Shown one piece after another: positions 24,601 through 37,700 of a DNA stretch of 64,000 nucleotides. Source of the stretch: Chimonanthus salicifolius (lineage: Eukaryota; Streptophyta; Magnoliopsida; Laurales; Calycanthaceae). How positions within the stretch are numbered: the stretch's first letter is position 1; every line of letters starts with the position of its first letter. A program made the translations under genes and the position numbers. Location: positions 6,220,207 through 6,284,206 of the forward strand of contig CM023536.1 in NCBI GenBank assembly GCA_013350335.1, given 5' to 3'. Under the pieces are notes generated by a model. That model did no database searches. It was not told where the DNA came from and saw only the letters and a list, made by a program, of their open reading frames with translations.

Positions 24601-27600
24601 TTCTTTGCTTTGGCGTTTGGCTCTCTTTGCCGTAGTATGGAGCTTATGGTGAGAGCGTAACAATAGAATTTTTAAAAATAGTGCCGAGTCGATAGAAGTA
24701 GTTTCTAGTCAAGTGTTTGCTGACTGTGCCTCTTGGGCTTCCTCTCTTGTGGAATTCAAGAATATCTCTACGAGTGACATCATGTGTGCCTGGAAAGAAT
24801 GTATTGACATTGCATAAGTGGTTTTAGAATTTTTCTTTTGAGTTGTTTCCAACTTTGAGGAGCCCATGGGTGTCGTGGGTTGTGGGCAGCTTGCTTTTAT
24901 GGCTTTTTGTTTCTGTATTTGCACCTCTGGCACCTTTCTTTCTATTAATACATTAAAAAAAATATACGAATGAGAGAGATATGTAAAAATTTGAATTGAC
25001 AATAACATTTCCATATTGTTAAAGGATAGGGGTTTGCATATTTTGACTCAAACGGAGCTTAAAAGTAACAAAGAAAAAATAGTTTTCAACAAAATGAATC
25101 AGAACTTTTTTTAAGGAATTCGAAACAAACTAAAGCATCAAAGTTACACAATGAATACACCTTGACTGGTACGATTCATTTAAGCTTGTTATTAGAAATT
25201 CGCTCATCGAAATAAGAGTCGGACCCAACATTGGCCCTGCTGCATCAATAGCGTCACTGAGTGCCATCTCTGAATTAGGAAACTTATATGTCCTTGGTTC
25301 TAATTTCTGAATCCATCCCCCTCCGATATAAGATGCTACCTGCAAGATTAAAAAAACCTCAGCTGGTATCACACACAACACACAGAAAGAGAGGAATCAC
25401 CAGACACCTGACGGTAATACTGTCGGGCCCTGCATCTCCACCAACCTGACAGAAATTCTGTCACGTATCCATATGTGATCATTTCTCATGTGTATATGTA
25501 AGAGAATTCACATATAAGACATCAGGTTGTTCATCTATATAACACCAAGGGCCGCTTGCTTGCTGAGAGGAAAATACTGAATTTCCCACCTTTCATAGAC
25601 ATTTTTCGTTTAGACAAAATGAGCTGAACCCTTTACTCTTTGAAAGTAACCAAGAAAATTGGTTGAAATCAAAGGAAAAAAAAAAGTGTCTTTCATCAGT
25701 TCATGTCCTTGCAACTGGAGTGTGAACAACTCATATTCAAGACATGAGGATCCATTTCTCTACAAACCAAAAGAGTTCAAGCCAAAAAATGCCTAAGATA
25801 AATGAAAAATCCGTTATTTCATTTTCTGGAAGCAAACAGGCCCCTTACAGTTGTATGAAAAACTTCTTTGAAAAAGAACCTTCTTTGAGATGGCAAATGT
25901 TAGATTGAATGGAATAGGTCCTCCACCACCACCACCACGTAGTAACGGATTAAAATGTGATGTTGAGAGAGTCACTGATTGCTGATCAGGATGTGGTTTA
26001 AGCTTAAGAAAAAGCAGGCCAAAAAACAAAAAGATGGCAGGAATAACAAGCTGGAAAACAATTGTCCTTCTGTCACGCCGAGCAGAGATTGCCCTCTTTA
26101 TAAGTAGTGCTTTGGAATGCTGCCAAAATGTAGACCGAACAATGACTCCAGCACAACAACATCGAATGCTCAGGAATGTTATGAAGCTCAAAAATGCTGC
26201 TAGAATCAAACCAGAGGCTCTTCCCACAGTACAGCATATCACCCCAAAAATATTCTTATAGTTCCAGAAATGCATTTTTGACTTCTGAGCTTTCAAATGA
26301 GGATAGTGATCAGACACTTCAGAAACCATGGTATCAGTTCCAGAATGAGCATTATTTTGTTCAATGTGGTTAGTTTCATCAATATCGCATCCTGCAACTC
26401 TCAAGAACACCTCCTCCAGTGTTGTAACAGAGATACCATAACTCTCAATGCCATAGTAGCATCCATCTTCATTACTGCAAGTTTCTGAGGTAGTGGTTGG
26501 TCTTCTGATGCAGCTTTCAATTTCGCGGAACATGCTTTCAAAGGCAGACGATGAGGCCAAAGGAAGTCTAAAAGAAACCTCTGTACCGACCTAGAAAGGC
26601 AGAAACAAAGCACCAAATTATTTTTCTAAACAAATAAAATCAACATTATCATATTCCAAAAACATTCAAGAAACTTTGAGCCAACAACATAAATCATTTT
26701 GATGCTTGATTAACAAAGCTACTACCCAGAAATCCCCTTGATAATGGTTGAAGGTTTAACCTCTATGCATTCAGATAATGGGCAGCAAACAAACAAAAAT
26801 TAGAAATGTTAAACTAGATAGATGTGTTTTTCTTTTCATTTTTCTTTTTTGCTTTTGGAGATAAGAACAATAAAGAAAAAAAGTGGAACATAGAATGAGA
26901 TAAATGCATGCAATTGAGAATACATTACAAACCCCAGAAACATATAAAATGCCAAGAATTTAAAGAAAGTGCATACATCACTTAAGCGTGTTGCAGATGG
27001 AACATGACGATGAACAATGTCAGCAGCTACAGATGCACTTGGTGTAGTCTGAAGAAAACAGTAGAGAAACATCAGACCACAGATCAGTAAAAGCAACATC
27101 AAAGAGAAAATCATAATAGATAAGCAGGGATGCAACCTTCACCAAAGTGAGTGTATAACCAACCCCATAGCGGTGCTTCAAGAAAAGAGAACTGTGATAA
27201 AATAGAACAAATCAAATGAGAAACAAATAGTCACATGCGATATTGCATTTTCATGAAACAAAAGTCACCCAACTAATAATCTAAAGTAATTAAAAAAAAA
27301 AAGAGGCTCAGTTAAAAAAGTTAAATAAACAGTATTGAAAAAGGAGTCAGTTTCCAACTATCATAACTAAGACATGCAGTAACCACAAGCAAAAAAGTGA
27401 TATGATAATGTATTTATGGATTATTGGCGACCCAATTCAGATTTTAAACCTCTTGGTGCCCAAATCAATGAACAGTCTACCATACACTCTCGGGATGCAA
27501 GACACAAGACTGCCATGAATTTTTGTCCTTGTCCTCACTTATTCTTTAATAATAGTCCCTTCTTGCATCCCCTAATTATTTTACAGTTTTTGTTTCAATG

Positions 27601-30600
27601 GATCCTGATAATAATCTTCAAAAAATCTAGCACTAAAGTTACCAACATCCCTCTTAATGAGCTTTTCTATTTTCAATGGTCTTAGCAAGAAAAAAATTCA
27701 AGGAGGTAAACAGTGGTTGGAATTATTTGATGTTAGTTCTCTTGAACCACCTCAGGATGACCAATACAATAGGGAATAGAGAACCAACAACTGGTTGGTC
27801 CTCTCATGGCTACTAATTCTATGGATGAAGATACTACCAACAATCCAAACGAGTTGCCTGCGGTTAAAGATGATCAGGATGCTGCTCAAGATCTTCATGC
27901 TAACCAAAACAATCCCGCCCGAACTTATCAAATATGTTAGGAGATTATGGATCTCCATCAAGGTGATAAATCAGTGGTTGGGTATTATAATCACCTAAGG
28001 ACCATACTTATCAAATATGTGAGGAGATTGTGGATCTCTATCAAGGTGATAAATCAGTGGTTGGGTACTATACTCACCTAAGGACCTTATAGCAAGAACT
28101 TGACTACACCCAAAAATGTCAGCATTATCTGTTCTGAAGACATTGAAAATTCAAAAAAATAAAATGTACATTACACACCTTCCCTTAATCACATGACATA
28201 ATCATAGCCACAATATTATATTTAGGTTCTAATTCATACATAATATTGTCGAAAAGGTAGAAAATACTACACACTCCAAATCCTTAAGGGGTACAACCAT
28301 GGAACCAACTAATAATTAAAGAAACAAAACAGAGGATAGTAAAGACTGCTCAAGGGAAAGCTACACATTAAACATCAAACCTTCAGATTTTCAGTATCAA
28401 ATATTAAAATCCACATGGAAAGGTGAGAAACAAAATCATTTACTGTGAAACCAACATTACTCATATATGTCATGGATGTAGAATATATTAAAAGAAAAAG
28501 ATACAAACCGAATGTATTGCTTCATGTACTCCATCTTGAAATTGGGTTGTTTCTTCCTCTTACAAAATAAGAGGATCTTTCACCAATAGCTTGGTGGCAT
28601 GTAGCCAACTATCTTGTTCTCTCCCCTTTTTTAAGTTAGGTTGATTATATGTGTTTCTAGAATGCAGCCTATGTCAATTAAATCTTCCACTCCTAGACGT
28701 TTATGATTACAATTTACAAGTGTACTCCTAGCAGAGTTCCTCACATGTCCTAAAATATGATATACAACAGCTAGATGGCATGGTTAATAAGCACACACAA
28801 ATTGACAAGTATCCCTTTTCATATAAATAAACCAGAATCACCTATGTATCAGCCATCAAATAACAATTTGGGACCCCAACTAAATGGGCTTACCATGGCC
28901 TTAATCACATCCTTTTCCCCTTCATACTACCTAGCCCCTGTGAAATGGATTCTTACCCAATTTGAACCCAATCTGAGGTTTTTTTTTTTTTTTAAAAAAA
29001 AAACCCTAATTGATCCACCATTAGATAAAATAGAATCTTTTTTCTTTCTTTGTTGTTTGGGTCCAACTCTTGTAGACCCTCTCTCTCTTGTTTTACTTTT
29101 TGTCCTCCTCTAATAGATTTACGCTTGTTACTACTCAAAAAAAGAAGATAACATCGAATCTTTTGACCTTAAAAAACATGGCTTCACTTATCCAATCGAA
29201 GTGTTTTTTATAGGCACCTTATTCAAGTAAAGATCTTTTCAACTAAGCATCCAAATGGGCCCTACTAGGTTCTATAAAGGCATGGTTCAAACTATAGGCC
29301 AATATGTGTCATATCAGGCAATTCGAACTGGGATTGTTGGATACTTGTACTGATATTTCGAGTTATATAAAATATCACAATGATTTTGAAAATATCAGTT
29401 GATATGTTAAAAATCCCATCTCTATCCCAAGAGATCTACAACTGTCATGGGTCTCTTTTGAGGAGGTTTTTTAGGGTTTTTCTGGTGGGTTTCCTTTCCT
29501 TTTTCATCTGTCTTCGATTATTTTTCAAGATTTAAAAGATTGAACGGAGAAAAATAAGATTTGAAGAAGTTCTTGTGGATTAAAAGGCCCATAGGCATCA
29601 AGCTTCATTAGAGGAAACTTTGTAGTGAGTTTCTCCCCCCTTCCCCCTCACCCAACCCCGCCCCACCCCCCATTTTTTTTATTCAATAATGCTATCATTT
29701 GCTTGGAATGAGGGAAACAAATGTGCTATTATTAGCCACTTGAAGATGATGATAAATGATTTAAACCGGAAAATTTTGCTCCTGATCTCAATTTGAACGG
29801 ATTAAATTGGACAATCTAACTAGACCCGCATAATAAAGGATTGCAAAAAAAAAAATTAAAGCTAAAACTAAATGGTCAAACTACTTAAAATAGAGAGCTA
29901 AACCTGTTGAAAAATGGAAAATGGGAAGAAAATAGAAAAAGAGAGAATTTTGAATGGAACATATTGTGACCTAAAAGATTACAGAGAGCAAACTTAAAGA
30001 TAGAAATTACAATAAAACAGGAAAGTCAACCCTAGAGCCTATGGTTCTTTGCCGGACTACATACATTTGAACACTACATTTCCATATATATATAAAATAT
30101 GCAAATTTGTATGGTAATCCTACAACAAACCCACTCCAACTTTGCTGGTTTTATAGGATTTCTAGTGTCTCAAGTTCCAGTGTCAGCTAATAAGAGGGCT
30201 GAGTGATCAGTAAAAGGGGAGCAGATCAGGGTAGCACGGGATCATATACAATAATGCAAACAAGTTTGTTCTGTTTTAATTTGACCATTTTAGTGTGGTA
30301 ATTATGTGGCCCATCCCTGTAAATATTTCTAGATTGTATCTGGATGTATTTGTTCCTCGCAAATAAAACTGTTACAATTTGGAATTTTAAAAAAAACCTC
30401 CAAATTTGCTGCTTTGACAGGTTTTCAGTCTGTCCCAATTCGTAATGGACAAAACTAGAATAATTTGTGAGGTTCAAACTTTCTGGACCAGTCTTGTTTC
30501 AACACCATTAATGGCCGCCACAGTCAAACTCAATGAATGTATTATTTCTCAATCAGCCAAAAAAATTACCAAGAAACCATAGCACGCGTGCACAGATTTG

Positions 30601-31732
30601 CTTACACATACTAGTTCTCACACATTTTCTAAGAAAGATTTCTGGATCATAGTAAATATGATTCTCCTCCATTAACTGACATAAAAACCTTAAGCCTAAT
30701 TAGCATAGAAATACACATCAGATTGGCTTCACAAGAATGTGACCTATTGATAGAGCCAAAGATGAAATTGTTCCTACATTAGGAATTAAATAAAGAAAAA
30801 CAGAAAATTATGACTTCAATTTTCATGATCCTGGTTTATATCTTTCAACGTATCAAAAATGAATTGGAACAATGATACCTAAAGTGCATCACTCCATTTA
30901 AGATATCTAACCATATTCCTGTTCAAAGCTCATACGAACAGCATTTAATCACCAGTGAAGTTTGCTGCACCAGATTTCCATCACATTTCATATTCTACTT
31001 CCGAATCTGTTATCTATGATTTGCATAGAAATATATACACTGCTGAGGAAATTTGGAAATATGCCAATTGCGAAATATGAAATAAGTATTTTAGAATTTC
31101 AGGTGATACCATGAAACAGATGTCATATGAAACAAGAACATGTTGCATGTTCAAAAGAAAGGGAACAGGAGAGAAGAAAAACCCATAGCTTATGATGGGT
31201 ATTCCATGCATGTTTTTGAAATGACATGATATAAAGCTTCAGGATCAGTACTTCAAATTTAGCATGAGATACTAGTATTAGCATGAGATACTAGTAGGTT
31301 GAGGTTAACAATGAACCTTCCACAGCATCTCAAAGATCCATTTGCCATGATTGCTATACGATCACCAAGCACATCAGCCTCATCCATGGAGTGTGTGGTC
31401 AATAAGATTATTCTACCCTTCTTGATCCTTTTGATTAACTGCCACGTCGAACGCATTGAGTATGGATCCATTCCACTAGTTGGTTCATCAAGAATAATAA
31501 CCTGTTAAGTAAATGAGAAACAATTCACTAAAATCTTGACTGGATGAAATAAGATCAAGTTATACTTCTTTTTCAAAAGTAACACCGATGATGTGCTTGC
31601 AAGCAAATCATTGCACCTTACTGTTTCCTATGAGTGCTATTGCAAGGGACAACTTCCTCTTCATCCCACCAGATAGAGCCCCAACAACCGTGAAGACTTT
31701 GTCTGTCAAGCCCACCTGTCATCGTCGTCAGT

Positions 31733-31764
<32 letters not shown>

Positions 31765-34700
31765 TATAGACAATAAAGAACACAAAAAGCTCTCCCCTCA
31801 GAACATAAATTATTGTTGCTTCAGTGATATATCTATATCATCCAGCCTGATTTAGCATATGAACAAAATTTTCATGGGGACAGATGAATTAATGTCATAA
31901 ACAAATATCCCTTCCCCTACACAATTTTAAAATGGCTATAATAACCAATGTCCCCTCACAAAAAGGAGGTAATCACTGCAAGTACCAAAAAATCAACAAA
32001 AACTTAGATTATACAAGCCAATGAGATTTCCAAGAATGTGTTACACAACCTGAATCTCCAGAGATTGGAGATTTCGATTTTACCAGAACCAAATATGTTA
32101 GAAAACATGAGACATACAGGTGTTGGTATAGGCAGCTTCTTGTGTCTTTTGAAACCCTCTAGCCCCCTGCCTCTCATCCCAACCGCACCATTCCTTCTCT
32201 AGAAACAGAGGACATCAACCAAAACAAGATTTCACTATGCACATATTTTCTGCTTATCTTCCAATCTAAAAGTCTCCCAATTGTGAAACACTCCTAGGCT
32301 GTGTTTGGATGAGGGGTAAAGAAGGGAAAGGAGGGGTTTCCCCTCTTTCTCCCTGTTTAGTATTTGCCTTATAGAAGAAAAGAATGGCCTCCTTTTGCTC
32401 TACTAGCCTCTCTTTCACATTTTTGGATTCCCTTGGCTTAAGAAGGGAAACTCAGCTTCCTTTCATCCATTCCCTCACTTTCCTCGATTGCGAGTGAATG
32501 TCTTTGTAGCACATAGGTTGATTATGTGATACCCCGCCCTGTTGAGGCGTGGACCCAGTTGAGGGGCCCAGCCTTGGACCAGAGGGGCGCCAAGTGGAGA
32601 AAAAATAACCAGGTAGAGGCGCTTGGGCATGTGGGAAGTCCCACATTGCCTAGTGAGGACGCCTGACACTGGTATATAAGCATGGATACTCCTCCCATAA
32701 AGCACAAAGTCTTTTGGGAGCAACAGTGGGTTGGCTCGCCAAAACAAAGCCGTGCGGGTCCGTGTGTAGGCCCAAAGCGGACAATATTGTGCTAGCGGGA
32801 CGGGTCGTTACAATTGGTATCAGAGCACGGTTTAACTCTCGGACTGAAGGTGTGGGCTGGTGCGAGTCTCAACCGGTTATCGAGAGCCGGGGCGGCTCTG
32901 GTCTTAAGGGGGGTAGGATGTGATACCCCTCCCTGTTGAGGAGGCGTGGACCCAGTTGAGGGGCCCAGCCTTGGACCAAAAGGGCGCCAGGTGGAGAAAA
33001 AATAGCCAGGTAGAGATGTTGGGCATGTGGGAAGTCCCACATTGCCTAGTGAGGACGTCTGGCACTGGTATATAAGCATGGATGCTCATCCCATAAAGCA
33101 CAAGGCCTTTTGGAAGCAACAGTGGGTTGGCTCGCCAAAACAAAGCCGTGCGGGTCCGTGTGTAGGCCCAAAGCGGACAATATTGTGCTAGCAGGACGGG
33201 TCATTACAGATTAGGTATTTGGGGGGGGAAGGTATTACTGTTATAGGCATTATGAATCATATAAGATGACAAATTTCATATAGATCTATATAATTTCAAA
33301 CATCAACTCTATCCAATTTTTTTTTTACCATTTGACATAATAGCCATAACTTAAATGGTTTATATTGAATACAACATTCTAGTTTTAAATTAATCTCAAT
33401 TTTAAACATTTACTATGTAACCTAATATCACATAATAAAGAATAATTAAGAAAAATTTATTTATTAGAAAATTAAGACTTCTTCCTTTAGTTAGTTTGGC
33501 TAATAAGTTTTTAAAATATAGCATAATTTCTAAAATACAAAGTTTAAATTTTTTTTTTTTGAAAGTTAAATACAAAGTTTTAATTTTTATCGAACTAATA
33601 TCAAGAAAACAGGTGCAATGTTTTTAAAACTAACCCATCTATCAAAATATTTTGAGAGAAAGTTTTAAATTGTTTTTCATATCAATCAAAACTTATAATA
33701 AATAGTTTATTTAGTATAATATTCTAAACAAATGGTCGAAATCTAAGAAAAACTTTTATCGATATTTTAAAAAAATTGTCAAAATTTTTAGGTAAATTTT
33801 CAAAATTTCACGATTGTAATTTCAAAAAAAAATCATGAACCAATAATATATTAAGTTTCTCATATTTACATTTACCAAACAAAAAAAACTTTTCAAATTA
33901 GAATGTTATTTTCACCTCACATCTTTTCTCTTATAATTACCAAACAAGATCAGGAGAATCCTCCTGCAAGGGAAACCCCTACTTAAGGGTATCCCCTTGT
34001 ATAAAGGAAACCCCTACTTAAAGGGAATCCCATGTATAAAGGAAACCCTACAAAACTTTCCGCTCATCCAAATGCAGCCTTAGAGATCTATTATATACCA
34101 TTGGCAATCCCAATCCCCACGCTTGTAAATAATAAGTACCATTCATCTATTTATTTCTATTTTGTTTTTGGGTTTCTTTAATGATAACACAACTTGAACC
34201 TACAAGCTTTTATGATTGCAACAGTGAGCCACATTAACGAACTCTGATGTGGTTCACATGGAAGGAGAGGGATTATGTGGTTTTTGTTCCAGTTAGGAGG
34301 ATAAATGAAGAGCTGTTGAAGGGAGCCAAGACAGTACTTATTAGGTGATCGTGAAGGATTTCAAACATTGACTTTTGATGCTTTCTTGCGATCTTGGGTA
34401 ACTTACATGTCAGGTGAAGTGTCAAAGCAAAAGATGATTAAGAATGGGTTCCACCTCTGGAAGGGTTATGTGAAGTTTAATGTTGATGGTGCAAGGAGAG
34501 GAATACCTGATCTGACAAGGATAGAGGTAATCCAACAAAATGAACATGGGGTCATGTTGATGGCCACTTTCCACATGAAACAAAAAAGAAAAGGAAAAAG
34601 AAAAAAAATGTAGTTCTTTTTCAAATCATCATTGATAAAAGATTTGAATAAGATGGATATTTTGGCTATCCAACAAGCTTTGAGAAAATGAGGGGTTCAT

Positions 34701-37700
34701 GGGGGTGGCGAGGTTAATTGTCGAGAGGGATTCAGTTAATGCCATTGCATAGGCTTTGGGACGAGAAACCTCCATGGAATTTGCTACACATTGCTAGAAA
34801 TATTAAGCATTTAGCTAAATCAAGGGTAAAAACAATCCTTTTCTTTGGGTAAATATTGTTCTGATTCTCATCAGGGTTTTTTTCCTCTTTGGAGAGAAAA
34901 TTATTATATACCTTGAAATTCCCAATTGTCCACGGTGCTAGAGCAACATGATTGGCCCTAGAGGAGGAGGAGGAGGAGAGAGAGAGAGAGAGAGGGGGAG
35001 CGGGGGGGGGGGGGGGGTGAATAGGTCAATTCCATTTTTCATGGTGTGTACAAATTTCTTGATTAATTTGAATGCAGCGGAACATATATCAAGAGATTTG
35101 TTTAGTGTGATAATATCATTAATTGATCACACTAAGATTATGACCATTTACATAATGTTTGATTATCGATACTTGTGCACAATATATAAAATAAGATAAT
35201 CAATATACAAAGTGATTTATGTTGAGAAGAGTACTTAAATAGTAAATAGAAACACACATAGATCAAACACCATAAAACCAATTTAAAGTGGTTCGGTTAG
35301 CCAACCTACATCCACTGTTAGGACTCACTCAACCTTAAGCTATCTCCAAAATCCACTGAGTGGGGACTTACACCCTCACAATTAGAGTAGGAATTCCACA
35401 TATCCATTTGGCCGGGAGTTCCACCCACCTCTATGCTAGAGACAATGCTCTAGAGTTTTTTTATAGTGGTTCCGGGGTACCTCTTCTTAATTCACTTTCG
35501 GAACAAAGGTTTTAAAGAAAATTAAAACCAAGAAGCACTTGCCTTTGAAGCTCTTTCTCTTGATGTGTGCTTCTTCAAGATCTCACCTAATGTGTGCCGA
35601 CGCTCCTCCTTATAGCCGTCGTTGAGCAATCACAATCCAGGGTGTCAAGGAAACTGGTTCTACCAAAGATTTCCTAGTTTAGAGTTCTATCCTTCCCACT
35701 TTCTAACTGAATCCTCAGATTGGTTGTTTATGAGTTTTCTTCCTTCCTATCTCTCTCACAACTCAATTCATCTGATTGGTTGTATTTGATTCCCCTAGTG
35801 TAAGGCACGAGGGAGAGAGTGATCCTTCTGTTGGCCCTTGTTAAGCTCACTAATAAAGATGAGAGTCCAATTGATCCTTCCGAATGATACCAACTGTTTG
35901 CATAAAGGTTGGTTTATATAGCGAAGGCAATCAATTGTAGTAACGGTAATGTACCGACAGGTAGGTCGTACCGAGGGGTCGGTGACCAGAAATGTTACCT
36001 GTTACAATTCCGACTGTTGTACATTAAGTGCCCTCCCAACGGTAATATTCTTTCCCGGTCTACATATCGTTGTCGCCGATGGGTCGACACTTATGGTACC
36101 GAGGGTCGGTCCATACGAGAGGCTCGTTCTGGTGCAAAACATGCTTGACAGTAGTTTCATCTCTAGAAACCCGTTACCCAGAACGACTTGTAGCCCATTA
36201 CCGAGGGATCGGTCCTTTCTACTTTCGATCGGTCTTGAACTACCGATATATCTGTTTTCTCGAGAGTCACCTGAGTTCTAAGTTCAGAACTCAAAACATC
36301 TTTATCGATGAGTCGTTTGACCACGAGGGGTCGTTCAATTTATCACCGAGGGTCGGTGCATACGAGACTCGAGATCAGAGGCTTTCCCAGAATGGCAGTT
36401 CAATGATCCCGAACCTATGTCAATCTGGTCGACCAGTCTTTGACCACGATGGGTCGATCCTGTCTCCACCGAGGGGTCGGTGAGAACGACTAGTCGAACT
36501 GATAGTGAAACAAAATACATATTTCTAAGTTGGGTTCCAATTCACTGTCAAGCTTCCTCTCTAGGCTTTTTATTATTTAACCATTTGTTCCACTAAGTCT
36601 AGGAATAGTCATCTTTAAGGTGTGAGTACCACCTAAAGTCATCTATGGCCATATTACATGTTTTGTGATTGTCATAACTGATGAGCTTCAATCTGGTGGA
36701 GCGTGATCTTCATTCTTGATCACATTGGGTCTTCAAGGTTCTAGCAACTGCTTCTTTCCGAGTCATGGAATTAACAAGCTTAGGGACTTGGCCAAGCCGA
36801 GGCACTAACATACCTCTTATACTATAAAACCTTTTGGTGTTCAACACAACTTCACTGTTATTTTTTCACAAAAGAACAATAGTGAGCACTTGCCAAGTGT
36901 GCTATAACCACTTGTCTATCTTTTGCATGGTGTTAAAATGACAAAAGAGCAAGAACACATACATTGCAGAAATCAGACAAGAAGTGCAAAAAACAAAGCC
37001 TTCAATGCAAAACTGAATTAGAAAACCATACAATTTTTTTTTTTTTTTTTTGACTTAATATACACTTGAGAGCATACAATGCGATAGCAACTTGGCAACA
37101 ATACACACGTAAATCTCCTTCAAAACATATAAATCAGCCCCTTATCGCATGTAAATTGGATACTGAGATTGGGTTTGCACAAAATAATAATTATAGTATG
37201 CTTTTAAAGTTTTATCAAATCATAATTAAAAGCTTCTTCTTGAGGAATGTAGGTTGAAATGTAGAAGACTCAGAGATGTTTGAAGATCTCTTGCCGAAAA
37301 GAACTAATGAATGGATTGTTGACACCAACAAATATTTGCAAAATTGCCTCTAATCACGTATTTGAGCCTCAATCGGCTAAGCAAACAAGACATATCAAAA
37401 TCTAGTGAAAGAAAGTGGGTCGATCTAAACCTTATATGGTTTGGTTTATCAAAAGAAGGCCACAGGGGGATTGAAAAAAGTCTTTAAGATTTGATTGGTG
37501 AAATATCTTTGTCCAAGAATTGCTCTGCAACTCAGATATTCGATCAAATGCATAGATCGATGGATGCTATGTGTGGCCTACCTATGATGATTTGATAACC
37601 AAAGCCACCTCTCCATGATTAAGATCCTTACAACAACTCTCTCAGTGCAATTCACAGATCTTCAATCAAATGCATGATCAATAGATGTTTGGCCCACCTA

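Larger units (their letters stand above)
17275..24963 (+). mobile_element. L1-type LINE ORF2 split by a TRIM concatemer
   Basis: Endonuclease is absent. From 17400 it reads [20 protein letters not shown], then [20 protein letters not shown] (RT start), [23 protein letters not shown] (catalytic box at about 18424), [19 protein letters not shown] and [12 protein letters not shown], stopping at 18908. It resumes at 23779 as [20 protein letters not shown], then the zf-RVT finger ([20 protein letters not shown]) and an A-run tail at about 24954. There is no RNase H domain, unlike the other LINEs. Stops and a 55-bp tandem duplication break the frame. Confidence 0.88.

Noticed and set aside
26034..26488. 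Plus-strand ORFs over 25880-26590
   Set aside because: Shadows of the minus-strand ABCA1 exon j, which has the family motifs and splice sites.
32525..33208. Cassandra-type TRIM with 5S rRNA promoter
   Set aside because: I looked for 5S rRNA internal promoter blocks (AGTTAAGCG-like A box and GATGGGTGACC) in the LTRs and did not see them. The LTRs have a TATA-like box instead.
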